The notes beneath the pieces were generated by a model that was given only the letters and a program-made list of their open reading frames with translations, searched no databases and was not told the DNA's origin. Positions 18,437-29,139 of a DNA stretch of 64,000 bases are shown here, one piece after another (position 1 is the stretch's first letter; each line of letters starts with the position of its first letter). The translations under genes and the position numbers were made by a program. This DNA is from Bacillus sp. SM2101 (GTDB lineage: Bacteria; Bacillota; Bacilli; Bacillales; SM2101): positions 62,001 through 126,000 of the forward strand of contig NZ_JAEUFG010000003.1 of NCBI RefSeq assembly GCF_018588585.1, read 5' to 3'.

Positions 18437-18796
18437 TTATTCAGGCTCTATCAAAATATTTTCGACATTTTCACCACCTCTGACCGCTTGGACATTAATG
18501 GTCATATTGTTATACTCGTTTTTCAATTTATCAGCATATTTTTCTGCTATTTCTTTTGCATCCTGATCACTTACGTTATCTTCTAAGACAAGCGTGCCAA
18601 CGGCAGTGTCATCATTAACATACACTTGCCCACTTATCACCCCTTCTTCACCCTCTAACTGTTTAGTCAAATCTTCGTTTTGATTGGCATGTGCCCCTTC
18701 CTGTTGCTCAGTTTCATTTTTTTCAACTTCATCATTCGTACACCCTATTAACGCTACAGACAGCATAAAGTATGCCATCATCTTTTTTATGACCAT
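18437..18796 (-). CDS. Small putative lipoprotein
   Basis: 119 residues. Signal peptide with lipobox SVALIGC (Cys at about residue 19), then an acidic, Gln/Asn/Glu-rich linker and a C-terminal domain of about 65 residues (GVISGQVYVNDDTAVGTLVLED... ENVENILIEPE). Start at 18796 with GGAGG 8 bases upstream. After export the N-terminal Cys would be diacylated and the protein held on the outer face of the membrane. The overall shape recalls YhcN/YlaJ-type sporulation lipoproteins, but I do not see enough conserved residues to assign that family. It stands alone between two long non-coding stretches. Confidence 0.75.
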   Translation of the reverse strand: MVIKKMMAYFMLSVALIGCTNDEVEKNETEQQEGAHANQNEDLTKQLEGEEGVISGQVYVNDDTAVGTLVLEDNVSDQDAKEIAEKYADKLKNEYNNMTINVQAVRGGENVENILIEPE

Positions 18797-18908
18797 GCTT
18801 CATTCCTCCAAACCATTTTGTACTTTTTTCACCATGTGATTGCTGAACAATAAGCATTTTCATATTTTACCTATTTTGTATCCAATATATACAATGATGT
18901 CATACAAT

Positions 18909-19054
18909 AAGGCTGCTTTCGCACAGATTGTGGCTTTTCGCTCTAAGAGATAAGCATGTGTACATTGGGGGTTCGTGTCATCTTTTCTAAATAATTGAGC
19001 TGCTTTCTAAAACTTTTTAGTAAAATCCGCGACAAAGTATACAAAAAGAGCCTA
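18909..19054 (-). repeat. Dispersed intergenic repeat, copy 6
   Basis: Low end AAGGCTGCTTTCGC, core TTCGTGTCATCTTTTCT, high end GACAAAGTATACAAAAAGAGCCT. One of the best preserved copies; the two ends are inverted. Confidence 0.85.
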
Positions 19055-19369
19055 TCATAATCAATCATGAGAACTGCTCTTTGACTGTAATTGTGACTTC
19101 AGAGTGATTTTTATGAACTACTAGTCCAATCAACATAACCTAAACTACATGCAAATCCCTCAAACTGTGGATTTCTTGTAATTTTCCATTAATCATATAT
19201 TCCAATAATGATTATAAATTGTCGTTCTATTTCTTTAATACATGGCTCGACAGTACTCACGAGAAATATGTCTAATAGCTTACTAGATTGCTTTAAATAT
19301 GACTAGATTTGTAGTATTCTTAAATTGGTAATTACTAGTTTTTAACGAAAATTAAGGAGGTATTTCCAT
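19055..19369. other. Leader region of the first S-layer-type gene
   Basis: No gene. A candidate promoter TTGCTT-N18-TAGTAT lies at about 19290-19319 for the gene starting at 19370; the spacing is long and support is moderate only. Confidence 0.4.
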
Positions 19370-22300
19370 TTGAGTTATAAAAAATTTGTAGCATCAACTT
19401 TATCAGCTGCTCTCGTTACAAGCATAGCTGTTCCATCTTCAATACATGCAGAGATTTCATTTTCAGATTTAAAAGAGGGCGAAACATTCTATACAGAGGT
19501 AAAAACATTTGTTGAAAAAGGCATTATTACCGGCTATCCCGACGGCACGTTTAAACCGTATCAAGCTTTAACAAGAGGACAAGCAGCTAAGCTTTTTACC
19601 CGCGCACTCCAGCTTGACATACCCGAAAATGTCGATGAGTTGATTGAAGAGTATACTGATATACGTTCAGGCTCAGAATTTGCAGATTACATCGCAGCGA
19701 TGAAGAGTGCTGACCTCTTAAAGGAAGATGGCGAAAACGTATTTAATGCAGGCGCACCCCTTACGAGAGATGTCATGGCTATGTGGCTCGTGAAAGCATT
19801 TGATTTACAAGAAAATAATGATGTTGAAGTAACGTTAACAGACTTGCATACAATTGAATCAGAGTACGTAAATGCTGTAAAGGTACTGTTTCAAAATGGC
19901 ATTACGACAGGAAAAAATGATGGGTCATATGCCCCTAAGGAAGCGGTAAAGCGAGGTCAGTTTGCTGCCTTTATGTATCGTTCAATCTTCCAAATACAAT
20001 CTGTTGAACGCGTTCCTGACATGACGTTCGATATAAGTGAAGAAGTAGTATTACCAGAAACAGTAGAAGTAACTTACTACGATGGTAGAGAAGATGAAGT
20101 AGCGGTTACCTGGAATGATGAAGACTTTGACTTTTCAAGCCCTGGATTTTACGAGCTAATTGGTTCCATAGCAGGTAGTGGGACAAAGATATATACAACA
20201 GTACTTATTGAAGATGGTCCTTTGGAGATAAAGGGTGTTAAAGCGTCGAATTTACGTCAGATTGAAATTGATTTGAATCATGATAGGTATAATAGCGACA
20301 TATTAGAAAATGAACGATATTATGAGATAACTGACTCAAAAGATGACGCTATCGATATAGCTCAAGTTAGAGCCTATAAAGACAAAATCGTTATTACACT
20401 TGAGAACATCCAACAAAATAACTCAAATACTTTTATTACAATTGATAAAACGATTACCGGTGAAGAGTTTGCAAAAGATGTAAACTTTTTGGATACCCAT
20501 GTACCAGAAGTCGTTAATGTTACAGCAATTAGTCAAAACAACCTTAAAGTAAGCTTCTCTGAGGCAATGAATTTTGATGCAATACACGGAGAGGAAATTA
20601 CTAATAGAGACATAAAATCTGCATTTGATATTGATGATGATGACTTTTCTATTAAATCAATATCTGTTCTTGATAACGGGAAAGCAGTAAATATCGAGCT
20701 ATATTCAAACATAGAAGAAGGAGAACATACGCTAACTCTCGATAATGAGATACGTGATTATGCTAACTTTAAAGTGAAGGAGTCTTCTATTCCGTTTATA
20801 GTAGAATATGATGAATCAAAGCCTACCCTAGAAAAGGTTAGTAATGTTTATCCTAATCAATATACTCTAGTATTTAATAAGGATATTGAGCTTGATGACG
20901 ATAATAATATAGAGGAGAGTTTTCACCACTCAAGCCGTTCAATTGATGCAAGAACTGTGTATCAAAAAAACAACAGAGAAATCGTTGTCATTTTTGATCA
21001 GGAACAAGTAATAACAGATGATCAAACAGAAATTCACGTTGATTCCGCTGTCGTTACTGATTTATGGGGTAATAAAAATAATAGTATAACAAAGAAGGTC
21101 ATTTTAAAGGATGATGAAACTTCTCCAATTATTGAAGCTGTTGAAATGATTGAAGAGGAAGATGCAAGAAGCAGCTATGTTCAACTACTTGTAACTTTTT
21201 CAGAACCAGTCAATAGCGAAACTGCTTTAGAAGATGAAAATCTAACCGTCTACGATGATGATGGTAATGAGATCACTACTAAAAAGGTTGAAGTAGAAAA
21301 AGATTCTTATAATGATCAAATGTATATCGTAACATTAGATACACGTTATGGAGAGTTCTCCAAAGGTGAATACACGTTTAAAGCTTATGATATACAAGAT
21401 TTATTTGGCAATGAATTAGATGAAAACAGCTATTCATTTGTAGCTGGCAGCGAAGTTCCTCCACAAGATTTTACCGCAAATGTATTCGTCAATGACGATG
21501 AGCTATTTTTCATTATTGATTTTAAAGAAAAAATGGCAAAAAGTGGTCAATATTCCATTGAGGATTTAAGTAAGTACGAACTAGCAACAGATCAGACATC
21601 TGTGTTATTAGAAACGTTAGATGAAGATAATAATATTAATATTGATACTAACCCGTACGATGGTGGAGAAAAACTCGAGATTGTTATTAAGAAGGATGGG
21701 ACTTTATCGGAAAATTACGAGGACTTTTTCGACGATATTTTTGAAGCAATTGAAGAACGTGATCTAGAAGATATAAGCTTATCTGTGGCAATGGTGGCTA
21801 ATGAAAATGGTGAACGGACTGAAAGCTTATACAATGTCATTGAGCTTAACTCTACGGACACGTTTACAATTGGAGAGGATCATGTTATCGCTTTAACAAC
21901 AAATTCGATTGAAGTCACTTTTGATGAGCCTCTCTATGACTTCGACGTAGATGATATTGATCTCTTTGTAGATAAGGATGAGGATAAGAAGGCTGATTCC
22001 AATGAAATCCTTTCTATTGAAGATTTTGATTTGGATATGAAAGACGATGAAGCAATATTAACATTTACATTAGCAAATGAGCTAGATCATGATGCAACTT
22101 ACCGTGGTGATAGCATATATATTTCTACTACTAAAAAGCCGTCTACTACTAATCGCTTTGGACAAATTTTAGAGATTGAGAGTATACTCGTAAATGATAA
22201 AATAGCACCTGAAATAGCTCAAGATGATGAAGAGGATGAAGTATTCGTCCATTCACTGAAAGGCGATAACGAAAAGGCTGTTATTAGTATGACCTTCACA

Positions 22301-22558
22301 GAGAAAATCGATGAGGACACATTATCTAGACTGTCCTTTGAAGTTGGAGGAGGAAGATACGAGGTCGAATCTACTGCCGTAGAAGATGAAATTGTTTACC
22401 TTATCGTAGATTTAAATGGGGACGAAGTAGATGACCTTATTGGTGAATTTGTTGAGCAAATTGTTCCAATTACTGATTTAAAAAACAATAACGTTGATAA
22501 TATCGAAGTATCTATTATCAAGAAGAAAAGCGAGAAGAATATAAACATAATTTCTTAA
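19370..22558 (+). CDS. S-layer-type protein with N-terminal SLH triplet
   Basis: 1062-residue exported surface protein. The TTG start at 19370 has AAGGAGG nine bases upstream and begins MSYKKFVASTLSAALVTS, a signal peptide ending about residue 27. Three SLH motifs (about 30-205; DGTFKPYQALTRGQAA, NAGAPLTRDVMA, DGSYAPKEAVKRGQFA) would anchor it to wall polysaccharide. Then come a Big_4-like segment (about 215-280) and a long array of Ig-like repeats of the kind seen in S-layer proteins (NLKVSFSEAMN, YTLVFNKDIELD). Asp/Glu content is very high. Paralog of 23783-27544, which faces it from the other strand. Probably an alternative or minor S-layer subunit and a SecA2 client (inference). The C-terminus reads KKKSEKNINIIS, basic and unusual. 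Confidence 0.9.
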   Translation: MSYKKFVASTLSAALVTSIAVPSSIHAEISFSDLKEGETFYTEVKTFVEKGIITGYPDGTFKPYQALTRGQAAKLFTRALQLDIPENVDELIEEYTDIRSGSEFADYIAAMKSADLLKEDGENVFNAGAPLTRDVMAMWLVKAFDLQENNDVEVTLTDLHTIESEYVNAVKVLFQNGITTGKNDGSYAPKEAVKRGQFAAFMYRSIFQIQSVERVPDMTFDISEEVVLPETVEVTYYDGREDEVAVTWNDEDFDFSSPGFYELIGSIAGSGTKIYTTVLIEDGPLEIKGVKASNLRQIEIDLNHDRYNSDILENERYYEITDSKDDAIDIAQVRAYKDKIVITLENIQQNNSNTFITIDKTITGEEFAKDVNFLDTHVPEVVNVTAISQNNLKVSFSEAMNFDAIHGEEITNRDIKSAFDIDDDDFSIKSISVLDNGKAVNIELYSNIEEGEHTLTLDNEIRDYANFKVKESSIPFIVEYDESKPTLEKVSNVYPNQYTLVFNKDIELDDDNNIEESFHHSSRSIDARTVYQKNNREIVVIFDQEQVITDDQTEIHVDSAVVTDLWGNKNNSITKKVILKDDETSPIIEAVEMIEEEDARSSYVQLLVTFSEPVNSETALEDENLTVYDDDGNEITTKKVEVEKDSYNDQMYIVTLDTRYGEFSKGEYTFKAYDIQDLFGNELDENSYSFVAGSEVPPQDFTANVFVNDDELFFIIDFKEKMAKSGQYSIEDLSKYELATDQTSVLLETLDEDNNINIDTNPYDGGEKLEIVIKKDGTLSENYEDFFDDIFEAIEERDLEDISLSVAMVANENGERTESLYNVIELNSTDTFTIGEDHVIALTTNSIEVTFDEPLYDFDVDDIDLFVDKDEDKKADSNEILSIEDFDLDMKDDEAILTFTLANELDHDATYRGDSIYISTTKKPSTTNRFGQILEIESILVNDKIAPEIAQDDEEDEVFVHSLKGDNEKAVISMTFTEKIDEDTLSRLSFEVGGGRYEVESTAVEDEIVYLIVDLNGDEVDDLIGEFVEQIVPITDLKNNNVDNIEVSIIKKKSEKNINIIS

Positions 22559-23738
22559 AATAAATATAGAAGAGAAATGAAAAAGATACGTTTTTAATGA
22601 ACTAGCAATAAATGCAAATAAAGGTGTAGTCTCTTTAAAACAGCTAAAAAAATAATAAATTAACCCTAAACTCATTAATTTAATAAAAGTGGTTTATGTA
22701 AAAATAAATACTCTTGCATCTACATTTAAAAAGGCAAGCTCTGATGGAAAAAATTTTGAAAGTTATAACTGAAAAATATATTTCTTATTTAAGTTCTACT
22801 TCTAATGTTGGGGAGAGTGAAATAAATTCATCACCAGCCTCCCCAACATTAACAACCTCTTTTTTTTACCTATGAGCAATAAGATTTTTACTCTATATTT
22901 TTTTTGAAACTTCTAAATCCAAAAATACTGTGTTTGATGACTTTTGTTAAATTGTAAATCTCCTCAAAACTATAACAATAGTTGTAAGTAAAACTATTAA
23001 AAATTTTTAGTTACCAGGGTTTATATAGCTCTGGGATAATAGCATTCTTTGATCTGGTTAACGTTCTTGAGGGTTTTTTTGCTTGTTTAAACCTCGAAAA
23101 TATTTCTCTCAGTCCTTTTTTTTACTTCCTTTAACAACGCTAAATACTCTTGTCTTCTCCTGTTAACTTTTCTGGTTTTTTGTAGAGTATATACACAAAA
23201 ACTGGTTTTCTAGTGCTTCACAGATATATCAAATTCTACTCTACAACCATATTGACGCAAAAAGTGTTTAATTCGTCTTTTTCTACCAGTTTTTTAAAAA
23301 ATGGAAATTGGTTCTCTAGTTTCAGCATTAGCGATGATAACTTTGTACTTTGAAACTTTTGTGTCTCAATTATTTTTATCAATACAACTGCCTTTAGAAG
23401 GTCTTCGTTTTACCCAAGGTGCTAATTTTTTAAAGTTTATTAAATTGACTTACAATGGTAAAAACACACTATTAATCTCAGCTCCTTCCTTATAGTTTTT
23501 TCAATTGATACTACATCATTTGCGTTGATAGCTTACAACAAAAGCATATTCTTCAGCAAACCTCTTTCCAAAAGAACATGAAAAGCGATGATGTTTTCTC
23601 TAATATATACCGAGTTGACGTTCAAGTATCCCTAAGTGCTTGATCTTATGGGCTCTATAATTGTGAATCCTATATATTAAGTTCCTACTATCCGGGCATG
23701 GGAGACCTTTTGCTGGCACCACCACTGAAAAAACAAAA
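22559..23738. other. Gap between the two convergent S-layer genes, with decayed coding traces
   Basis: Contains a terminator-like stem (22804-22850). From about 23080 to 23620 the minus strand shows broken open stretches, for example KYKVIIANAETREPISIF and GRKRRIKHFLRQYG, separated by stops and frame changes. This looks like the remains of a gene, possibly mobile, but I cannot name the family. Confidence 0.4.
22804..22867 (+). terminator. Probable terminator of the 19370-22558 gene
   Basis: Perfect 12-bp stem AATGTTGGGGAG (22804-22815) with CTCCCCAACATT (22839-22850), a 23-base loop, then CTCTTTTTTTT ending at 22867. It lies 246 bases after the stop codon, implying a long 3' untranslated region. 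Confidence 0.65.
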
Positions 23739-23769
23739 AAACTCATAGGAGCAAATCCCCTATGAGTTT
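23739..23769 (-). terminator. Terminator of the main S-layer gene
   Basis: AAACTCATAGG (23739-23749) with CCTATGAGTTT (23759-23769), an 11-bp perfect stem; the minus strand continues as a T run. It lies 14 bases beyond the stop codon at 23783. Confidence 0.9.
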
Positions 23770-23782
23770 CAAACTTTTTGAA

Positions 23783-26700
23783 TTATAGTACTTTGTCAGC
23801 AGATGAATCTAAATCTACTTTATTATCTTCTAAATCTTCAGCATCAATATCAGTAATTACATCAGAAGCAACTACATCAGCATCGTCTGCAAGTTCAATT
23901 GTTAGTACATTTCCACCTGACAATGTAAATTGAGGAGATGTTCCTAAATTTCGAACAGTATCTTCAGCAGCATTTTTAATCGTAATTTCTGAAGCCGCAT
24001 TAATCGAAGATGCTTTAATTTCTTCACTAAATGTTAACTCGATTTTTGCAGGCTCAGCTGAAACAGCGTCTACACCTCCTGAAGTTGTACCATTAACAGC
24101 AGCTGGTGTAGTAGCAGTACCAGCACCTGCTTCAGCAAGAACTACTGAGAATTTGTTTATTTCATCAATTACTTCAGCTACAGTTGCTGTTACAGAAGAC
24201 CCATCATCTTTCAATTCAACACTTATTGTATCTGTGCCATTAAACGTAGCAGTTGTGGATGTGCTACTTGCATCGTTATCTACGATTCTAACAGTAATTC
24301 CATTACCTGCTACACCCTCACTAGTAGCTGTTATGGTGATTTCATCTCCATTAGCATTACCACCATCGAAATCTAACCCTACGCTAGCTGTAACACCAAT
24401 TACTTCTGTAACGGCATCTGTAAATGCAGCACCAGTTATAGTAGGAGCTGATTGATCGACAATTTCTACACTTAGCCCTGAAACACTATTGCCATGCATA
24501 TCTGAAATATCTGCTGTTTGTGTTACAGCAGTTCCAACTTCTGGTGCTTCATAATCAGAAGCAGTGTTATCTAAAGTAAGTGTTACTGTCGATGTATCAC
24601 CTGAAGAAGCACTCACAACAGTGTAGCCATCTACATCAAAACTAGCTGCAGATACAGTGTTGTCATTAATAGCTTCAGAGAAAACTAATTCAATTTCATT
24701 ATCAGAAACTAGTTGAACATTTTCAACATCATTTACTTCTGTTAATTCAGGTGCAATTCCATCAGTAACATCATGGTCAGTAAAATCTAATGTTTCTCCA
24801 AAACGATTCACAGATTCAACTTCATAGTTTGCTTCGCTATTTAATTTCACTTCTACATTATCATTTTCTGGATCTGTATCTAAAACATCAGCATCACTTA
24901 ATGTAAATGTAATTACTGATTTTGAACCAGAGTTATCAAGAGATGCTCTTGCAGGAGTAACATCATTTCCACCAATAGAAATTACAAAATCATCTGCTTC
25001 AAAGTTTGTAAGCTTATCATTTAATGTAACTTCAATCTTGTCTTTTGCCACTGCTACTGCTGTATCAACACCAACGTGACTATCATTGCCATCTAATAAA
25101 GTAATTCCTGTGCTTGAATAATCTTCAGTAGGATTTCCAGCAGCATCTGCTACACGAGCAATTGTTAAATCGTTAGAGCGATCAATAGTAAAGTCTGCTT
25201 CTTCAGTATCAATTTCAATTTTTACTTTTTCATTGCTATCAATTGCTGAAATTTTCACACCATCAGCAAGTCCTGATAACTGTTTAGATCCAATTTTATA
25301 TTTTTTCAAGTCAAGAACTGAAAATTCACCATCAACGGCCATTGGCTCTCCAAAGTCAATTACTAATGTTTGAACATCACCATCAGTATAAACTTTTGCT
25401 TCTGTAGGGAATCCAGGAACTTTTGCGTCTTCTGCGTCAAACTCAAAAGTTTCACTAGCATCATTCCCAGCTAAATCTTCAACTCCATCAACTACTAATT
25501 GAGTTTTACCATAAAGTTCGTCACTTAATTTAAATGTCACAGTTTTTTTATCTGAACTTAAATCTCCGTCTCTACCAAAGTAATCAAGTTCATCGCCATC
25601 TTCATTTAAAAGTTTATAGTTATCACGATCTTCTGCTGAATCAGCATCTAATTCTTCATTGAATGTGATTTCTAACGTTTGTTGATCATCTAGCACTTTA
25701 ACCTCTTCGACTACAGGTGCTTCTTCATCAACCTCTACTTGTACTTCTAAGCGTAGTTGTTGAGCATTTTCGTTATTCCAAAGGTCACGTACCGTATCTT
25801 TATCAACATAAATATATGCGATACCGTTTGGAAGTTGGTTTTCTTCATCGAACGTTAGTTCAATTTCGTTTCCACCCTCCCATGAAACACTAGCAGCTGT
25901 GTTTGATGAGTTTGTATGATAGAAATCCAACACGTCAAACTCATCGCCACCATCAGCAGGCTCGATATCTTCACTGAATACTAAAGTAGCTTTTAAAGGT
26001 GTTACATTCTTAACTTCAACTAATGTTGGAGCCTCAGTATCCTCAACAACTTCTACTTCAATATTTTCAGCCTTAAGGTTGTAACCAGCATAATCCTCTA
26101 ACTCATTCGTTACAGTAAGTGTACGAGTACCTTCTTCTATAGAAGAATAGAAAACTACGTTAGCTTCAGTACCATTATTCAAGAAGTTAACTTCATCAAT
26201 GAAGTACTCCCCGTTATCTAATTCAAATGCATCTTTAAGGTCTACACCATCAGCTTCTGCATTAATTGGTTCACTAAATTTAACTTTAATTGTATCATGA
26301 CCAATAACTGAAACATCAGTTACAGTTGGAATAGTTGTATCGAAGAATTTAACTTCTTCTTTGTGATCTTCACTCGTTCCAAGGACATCTTTATCAACAA
26401 CAAGCTCACCTTCAACTTGTTGTTCAACAGCTTCTTCTAATGTAACGATAGCTTGATTACCGTCAAAGCTTATAGCTACAGCGTCAAACGTGTTATCATC
26501 AGAATCAACAAATTTGTAGTTATCAACATCCGTAGCTGCTTCACTATCAGATAAGTCTTGATTGAATGTTAATGCAACTTGGATAAGGTTAATTGCTTCT
26601 GCACCTACAACTTCAGGCTCAGTTGGTGTGAAACCAACAACAGTATCAACAGCTTCTCCCATGTAAGAAAGTGTATAGTCAACACCATCTTCTTGAACAG

Positions 26701-27544
26701 AAGTTGTAAGACGTACTGTAGTCATACCTTCAGCAGCTGCTTCAACTTCCTCTTCACCAGCTTCTTCTTCAACAAGAATTTCAGCTTCTAATACTTCAAG
26801 GTCGTTGTCGAAAGTGAAGTCTTCAACATTAACTTCTTCAAGTACACTGTTGAATACTACGTCGATAGTCGTGCTATCTACAACAGTTACTTCAGAAATT
26901 GGTGATGCTTCCATATTTAATGAACGGTATAAGAATGCTGCGAAGTTTGCACGTGGTACACTTCCGCTTCCATCATAAGTTCCGTCTTCTTTACCAGTTG
27001 TAACACCGTTTTGGAATAAGATTGCAACGTTCTCTCTGTGAGACTCATCGATTAAGTCTAAGTCAGTTAAAGTAACTTCAACTTCGTCATTTGCTTCTAA
27101 GCCGAATGCACGAACAAGAACTGAAGCCATTTGAGCACGAGTTAACGTGTCGCTTGCTCCGAATACACCGTTGCTACCTTTGAAGATTCCAGCAGCTTTT
27201 ACTGCAGCAGCAGCTTCTTTAAGCTCTTCGTCAGTTGATTCTGCTACATCGTCAAAAGAAGTTAAATCTTCAGGAACTTCTAAGTTAAGAGCACGTTGGA
27301 ATAATTTCGCAGCTTGACCGCGAGTTAATTCAACTTGAGGTCCGAATGTTCCGTCTGGGAACCCGTTAATAATTCCTTCATTTGCTAGTTCAGTAATGTA
27401 CATATGAGCCCAATGGTCTGCTGACACATCAGAGAAGCTAGCACTTTCAGCGCTTGCTGCTACTGGTCCGATTGCAGTTGCTACTAAAGCAGCTGATACA
27501 GATCCAGCTAAAAATTTACGATAAGACTTTGGTTGGTAAGCCAT
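23783..27544 (-). CDS. Probable main S-layer protein with N-terminal SLH triplet
   Basis: 1253-residue exported protein. Start at 27544 with GGGAGG ten bases upstream; signal peptide MAYQPKSYRKFLAGSVSAAL...ASA. Three SLH motifs follow (about 34-210: DGTFGPQVELTRGQAA, FGASDTLTRAQMA, DGTYDGSGSVPRANFA), then about ten Ig-like repeats typical of Bacillus S-layer proteins (KVKFSEPINAE, ATLVFSEDIEPAD, LEITFNEELDADS). It is strongly acidic with very few Lys/Arg in the repeats, as in surface proteins of alkaliphiles and halophiles. A consensus promoter, an untranslated leader of about 120 bases and a strong terminator suggest very high expression. With secA2-slaP about 18 kb away, it is the best candidate for the lattice-forming subunit. 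Confidence 0.93.
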   Translation of the reverse strand: MAYQPKSYRKFLAGSVSAALVATAIGPVAASAESASFSDVSADHWAHMYITELANEGIINGFPDGTFGPQVELTRGQAAKLFQRALNLEVPEDLTSFDDVAESTDEELKEAAAAVKAAGIFKGSNGVFGASDTLTRAQMASVLVRAFGLEANDEVEVTLTDLDLIDESHRENVAILFQNGVTTGKEDGTYDGSGSVPRANFAAFLYRSLNMEASPISEVTVVDSTTIDVVFNSVLEEVNVEDFTFDNDLEVLEAEILVEEEAGEEEVEAAAEGMTTVRLTTSVQEDGVDYTLSYMGEAVDTVVGFTPTEPEVVGAEAINLIQVALTFNQDLSDSEAATDVDNYKFVDSDDNTFDAVAISFDGNQAIVTLEEAVEQQVEGELVVDKDVLGTSEDHKEEVKFFDTTIPTVTDVSVIGHDTIKVKFSEPINAEADGVDLKDAFELDNGEYFIDEVNFLNNGTEANVVFYSSIEEGTRTLTVTNELEDYAGYNLKAENIEVEVVEDTEAPTLVEVKNVTPLKATLVFSEDIEPADGGDEFDVLDFYHTNSSNTAASVSWEGGNEIELTFDEENQLPNGIAYIYVDKDTVRDLWNNENAQQLRLEVQVEVDEEAPVVEEVKVLDDQQTLEITFNEELDADSAEDRDNYKLLNEDGDELDYFGRDGDLSSDKKTVTFKLSDELYGKTQLVVDGVEDLAGNDASETFEFDAEDAKVPGFPTEAKVYTDGDVQTLVIDFGEPMAVDGEFSVLDLKKYKIGSKQLSGLADGVKISAIDSNEKVKIEIDTEEADFTIDRSNDLTIARVADAAGNPTEDYSSTGITLLDGNDSHVGVDTAVAVAKDKIEVTLNDKLTNFEADDFVISIGGNDVTPARASLDNSGSKSVITFTLSDADVLDTDPENDNVEVKLNSEANYEVESVNRFGETLDFTDHDVTDGIAPELTEVNDVENVQLVSDNEIELVFSEAINDNTVSAASFDVDGYTVVSASSGDTSTVTLTLDNTASDYEAPEVGTAVTQTADISDMHGNSVSGLSVEIVDQSAPTITGAAFTDAVTEVIGVTASVGLDFDGGNANGDEITITATSEGVAGNGITVRIVDNDASSTSTTATFNGTDTISVELKDDGSSVTATVAEVIDEINKFSVVLAEAGAGTATTPAAVNGTTSGGVDAVSAEPAKIELTFSEEIKASSINAASEITIKNAAEDTVRNLGTSPQFTLSGGNVLTIELADDADVVASDVITDIDAEDLEDNKVDLDSSADKVL

Positions 27545-27671
27545 TAGATAATTTCCTCCCTTTTGCTACTTGTAATTCTAAATTTAAGGTAATTCAATTT
27601 AAGAGAATATGTACTTAATAAGTCATGTTAGTAAGCTATAAATCTCTTAAATCCAATTATAAACAAGTACT

Positions 27672-27700
27672 AGTATAATTATTTCAGGAACAAATGTCAA
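27672..27700 (-). promoter_or_regulatory. Consensus sigma-A promoter of the S-layer gene
   Basis: Minus strand TTGACA (27695-27700), 17-base spacer, TATACT (27672-27677). Transcription would start near 27665, giving a leader of about 120 bases before the ATG at 27544. Confidence 0.85.
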
Positions 27701-28027
27701 CGAATTCCTGTTAACAATTTATTACCATAAACAGATACTAGTCTTACAACTACTATTCTACAAGAAATGTCAGTTTATGCAAGAGTTTAATTGCTTTTTT
27801 AAAAATTTGCCAAAAATAATTTATAAGTCTATACCTAAGGCGTGGTTCGTCTTACAAATAAATGATGTATCGTCTCTACTATTAATGGATGCTAGATATG
27901 AACATTTCAGTATATGTATTTTGGAGGGGGTTTATTACTATGTTTTAAACTTAATTGTTACAAAACTGTAAACTAAGTCAATAGATTAATATGATAAGAT
28001 AAATTATGTGTAGAAATTTAGCAAACG
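27701..28027. other. Divergent gap between S-layer and NlpC/P60 genes
   Basis: AT-rich with no supported gene. It should hold the promoter of the NlpC/P60 gene; TTGTTA...TATGATAAGAT near 27951-28003 is a weak candidate. Confidence 0.4.
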
Positions 28028-29044
28028 ATGCGTAATTTTCCAAGTGATGGGGTGATTCATATTATTAGACGTTTTAGTTTCATAATAGTTACATTATTTA
28101 TTGTATTTTTTTCTAATACGATAAGTACATATGCTGCAGCACAAAATTATGACGTGTTAATGCCTGCTGCCAAAAAGTATATCGGTGTTCCATATAAATA
28201 CGGGGGCACAACTGTGAGTGGCTTTGATTGCTCAGGTTATGTACGGACCGTACTAGGTCAAGCTGGGATCTCTTTACCGAGAACAACTGGTGAGCAATAC
28301 AATAGTGGAGTAAAAGTTGATAAAGCTAATCTCCGCATCGGTGATCTCGTGTTTTTTAATACGAGCGGTAGTGGCGTATCCCATTCAGGCATTTATATTG
28401 GAGATGATCAGTTTATTCATTCTCAAAATGGTAAGGGTGTCTCAATTAGCTCTTTAAATGATCCTTATTATTGGAAAGCTCGTTATTTAGGTGCAAGACG
28501 TTACCTTTCTTATGATTTACAAGTAGCTTCATTCCATGATATACCGACGACATACTGGGCGTATAATGAAATTGAGACATTGGCTACAGATCGATTGATC
28601 ATTGGATATGAAGATAGCTATTTTTATCCGGAAACAATTATTACAAAGGCCGATGTAGCCGCATTACTTGCAGTAGCAAAGAATTTAGATATGTCTAACC
28701 GAACGGAAACATTTAAGGATGTATCAAGTGATCATTGGGCTGTAGGTGCGATTAACGCATTGCAGGAACAAGGAATTAACGGTGGTGAAGAAGGAAACTT
28801 CAACCCAGACAAAGGTCTCACAAGAGCACAGCTTGCAACATGGTTTTCTACGCTGTTTTCACTAGAAGAGGCTAAAGAACCGATTGAGTTTACTGACGTT
28901 GATGCATCACACTGGGCATACGATGCCATTCAAAGGCTCGCTGCTTCAGGCATTACAACAGGGTATGAAGATCAGTCATTCAAGCCAGACGCTGAAATAA
29001 ACCGTTCTCAATTTGCAGCATTTCTCTATCGTGCCTTGTACTAA
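28028..29044 (+). CDS. NlpC/P60 peptidoglycan hydrolase with C-terminal SLH triplet
   Basis: 338-residue exported cysteine peptidase, expected to cut D-Glu-diaminopimelate-type bonds in peptidoglycan stem peptides. Signal peptide ends near TISTYAAA. The NlpC/P60 domain (about 40-160) has catalytic Cys68 in GFDCSGYVR and His119 in SHSGIYIG, with a third polar residue shortly after. Three SLH motifs fill about 168-338 (DSYFYPETIITKADVA, EGNFNPDKGLTRAQLA, DQSFKPDAEINRSQFA) and tether it to the wall. The exact start is unsure: ATG at 28028 has a weak ribosome site, and the in-frame GTG at 28052 is possible. It sits divergently beside the S-layer gene, and shares a bidirectional terminator with the transglycosylase gene. 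Likely wall-remodelling at the S-layer interface. Confidence 0.9.
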   Translation: MRNFPSDGVIHIIRRFSFIIVTLFIVFFSNTISTYAAAQNYDVLMPAAKKYIGVPYKYGGTTVSGFDCSGYVRTVLGQAGISLPRTTGEQYNSGVKVDKANLRIGDLVFFNTSGSGVSHSGIYIGDDQFIHSQNGKGVSISSLNDPYYWKARYLGARRYLSYDLQVASFHDIPTTYWAYNEIETLATDRLIIGYEDSYFYPETIITKADVAALLAVAKNLDMSNRTETFKDVSSDHWAVGAINALQEQGINGGEEGNFNPDKGLTRAQLATWFSTLFSLEEAKEPIEFTDVDASHWAYDAIQRLAASGITTGYEDQSFKPDAEINRSQFAAFLYRALY

Positions 29045-29139
29045 GAATTTTCAACTATTACATAATTGTTGTTTAATAAGGTCATACATCGTTATTGATC
29101 ATGACTAAAGAATGCTACCTATACAATTCTCAAAAGCTA

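Noticed and set aside
23301-23495. 64-codon plus-strand frame in the gap between S-layer genes
   Set aside because: No ribosome site; the minus strand there shows better, though broken, coding traces.
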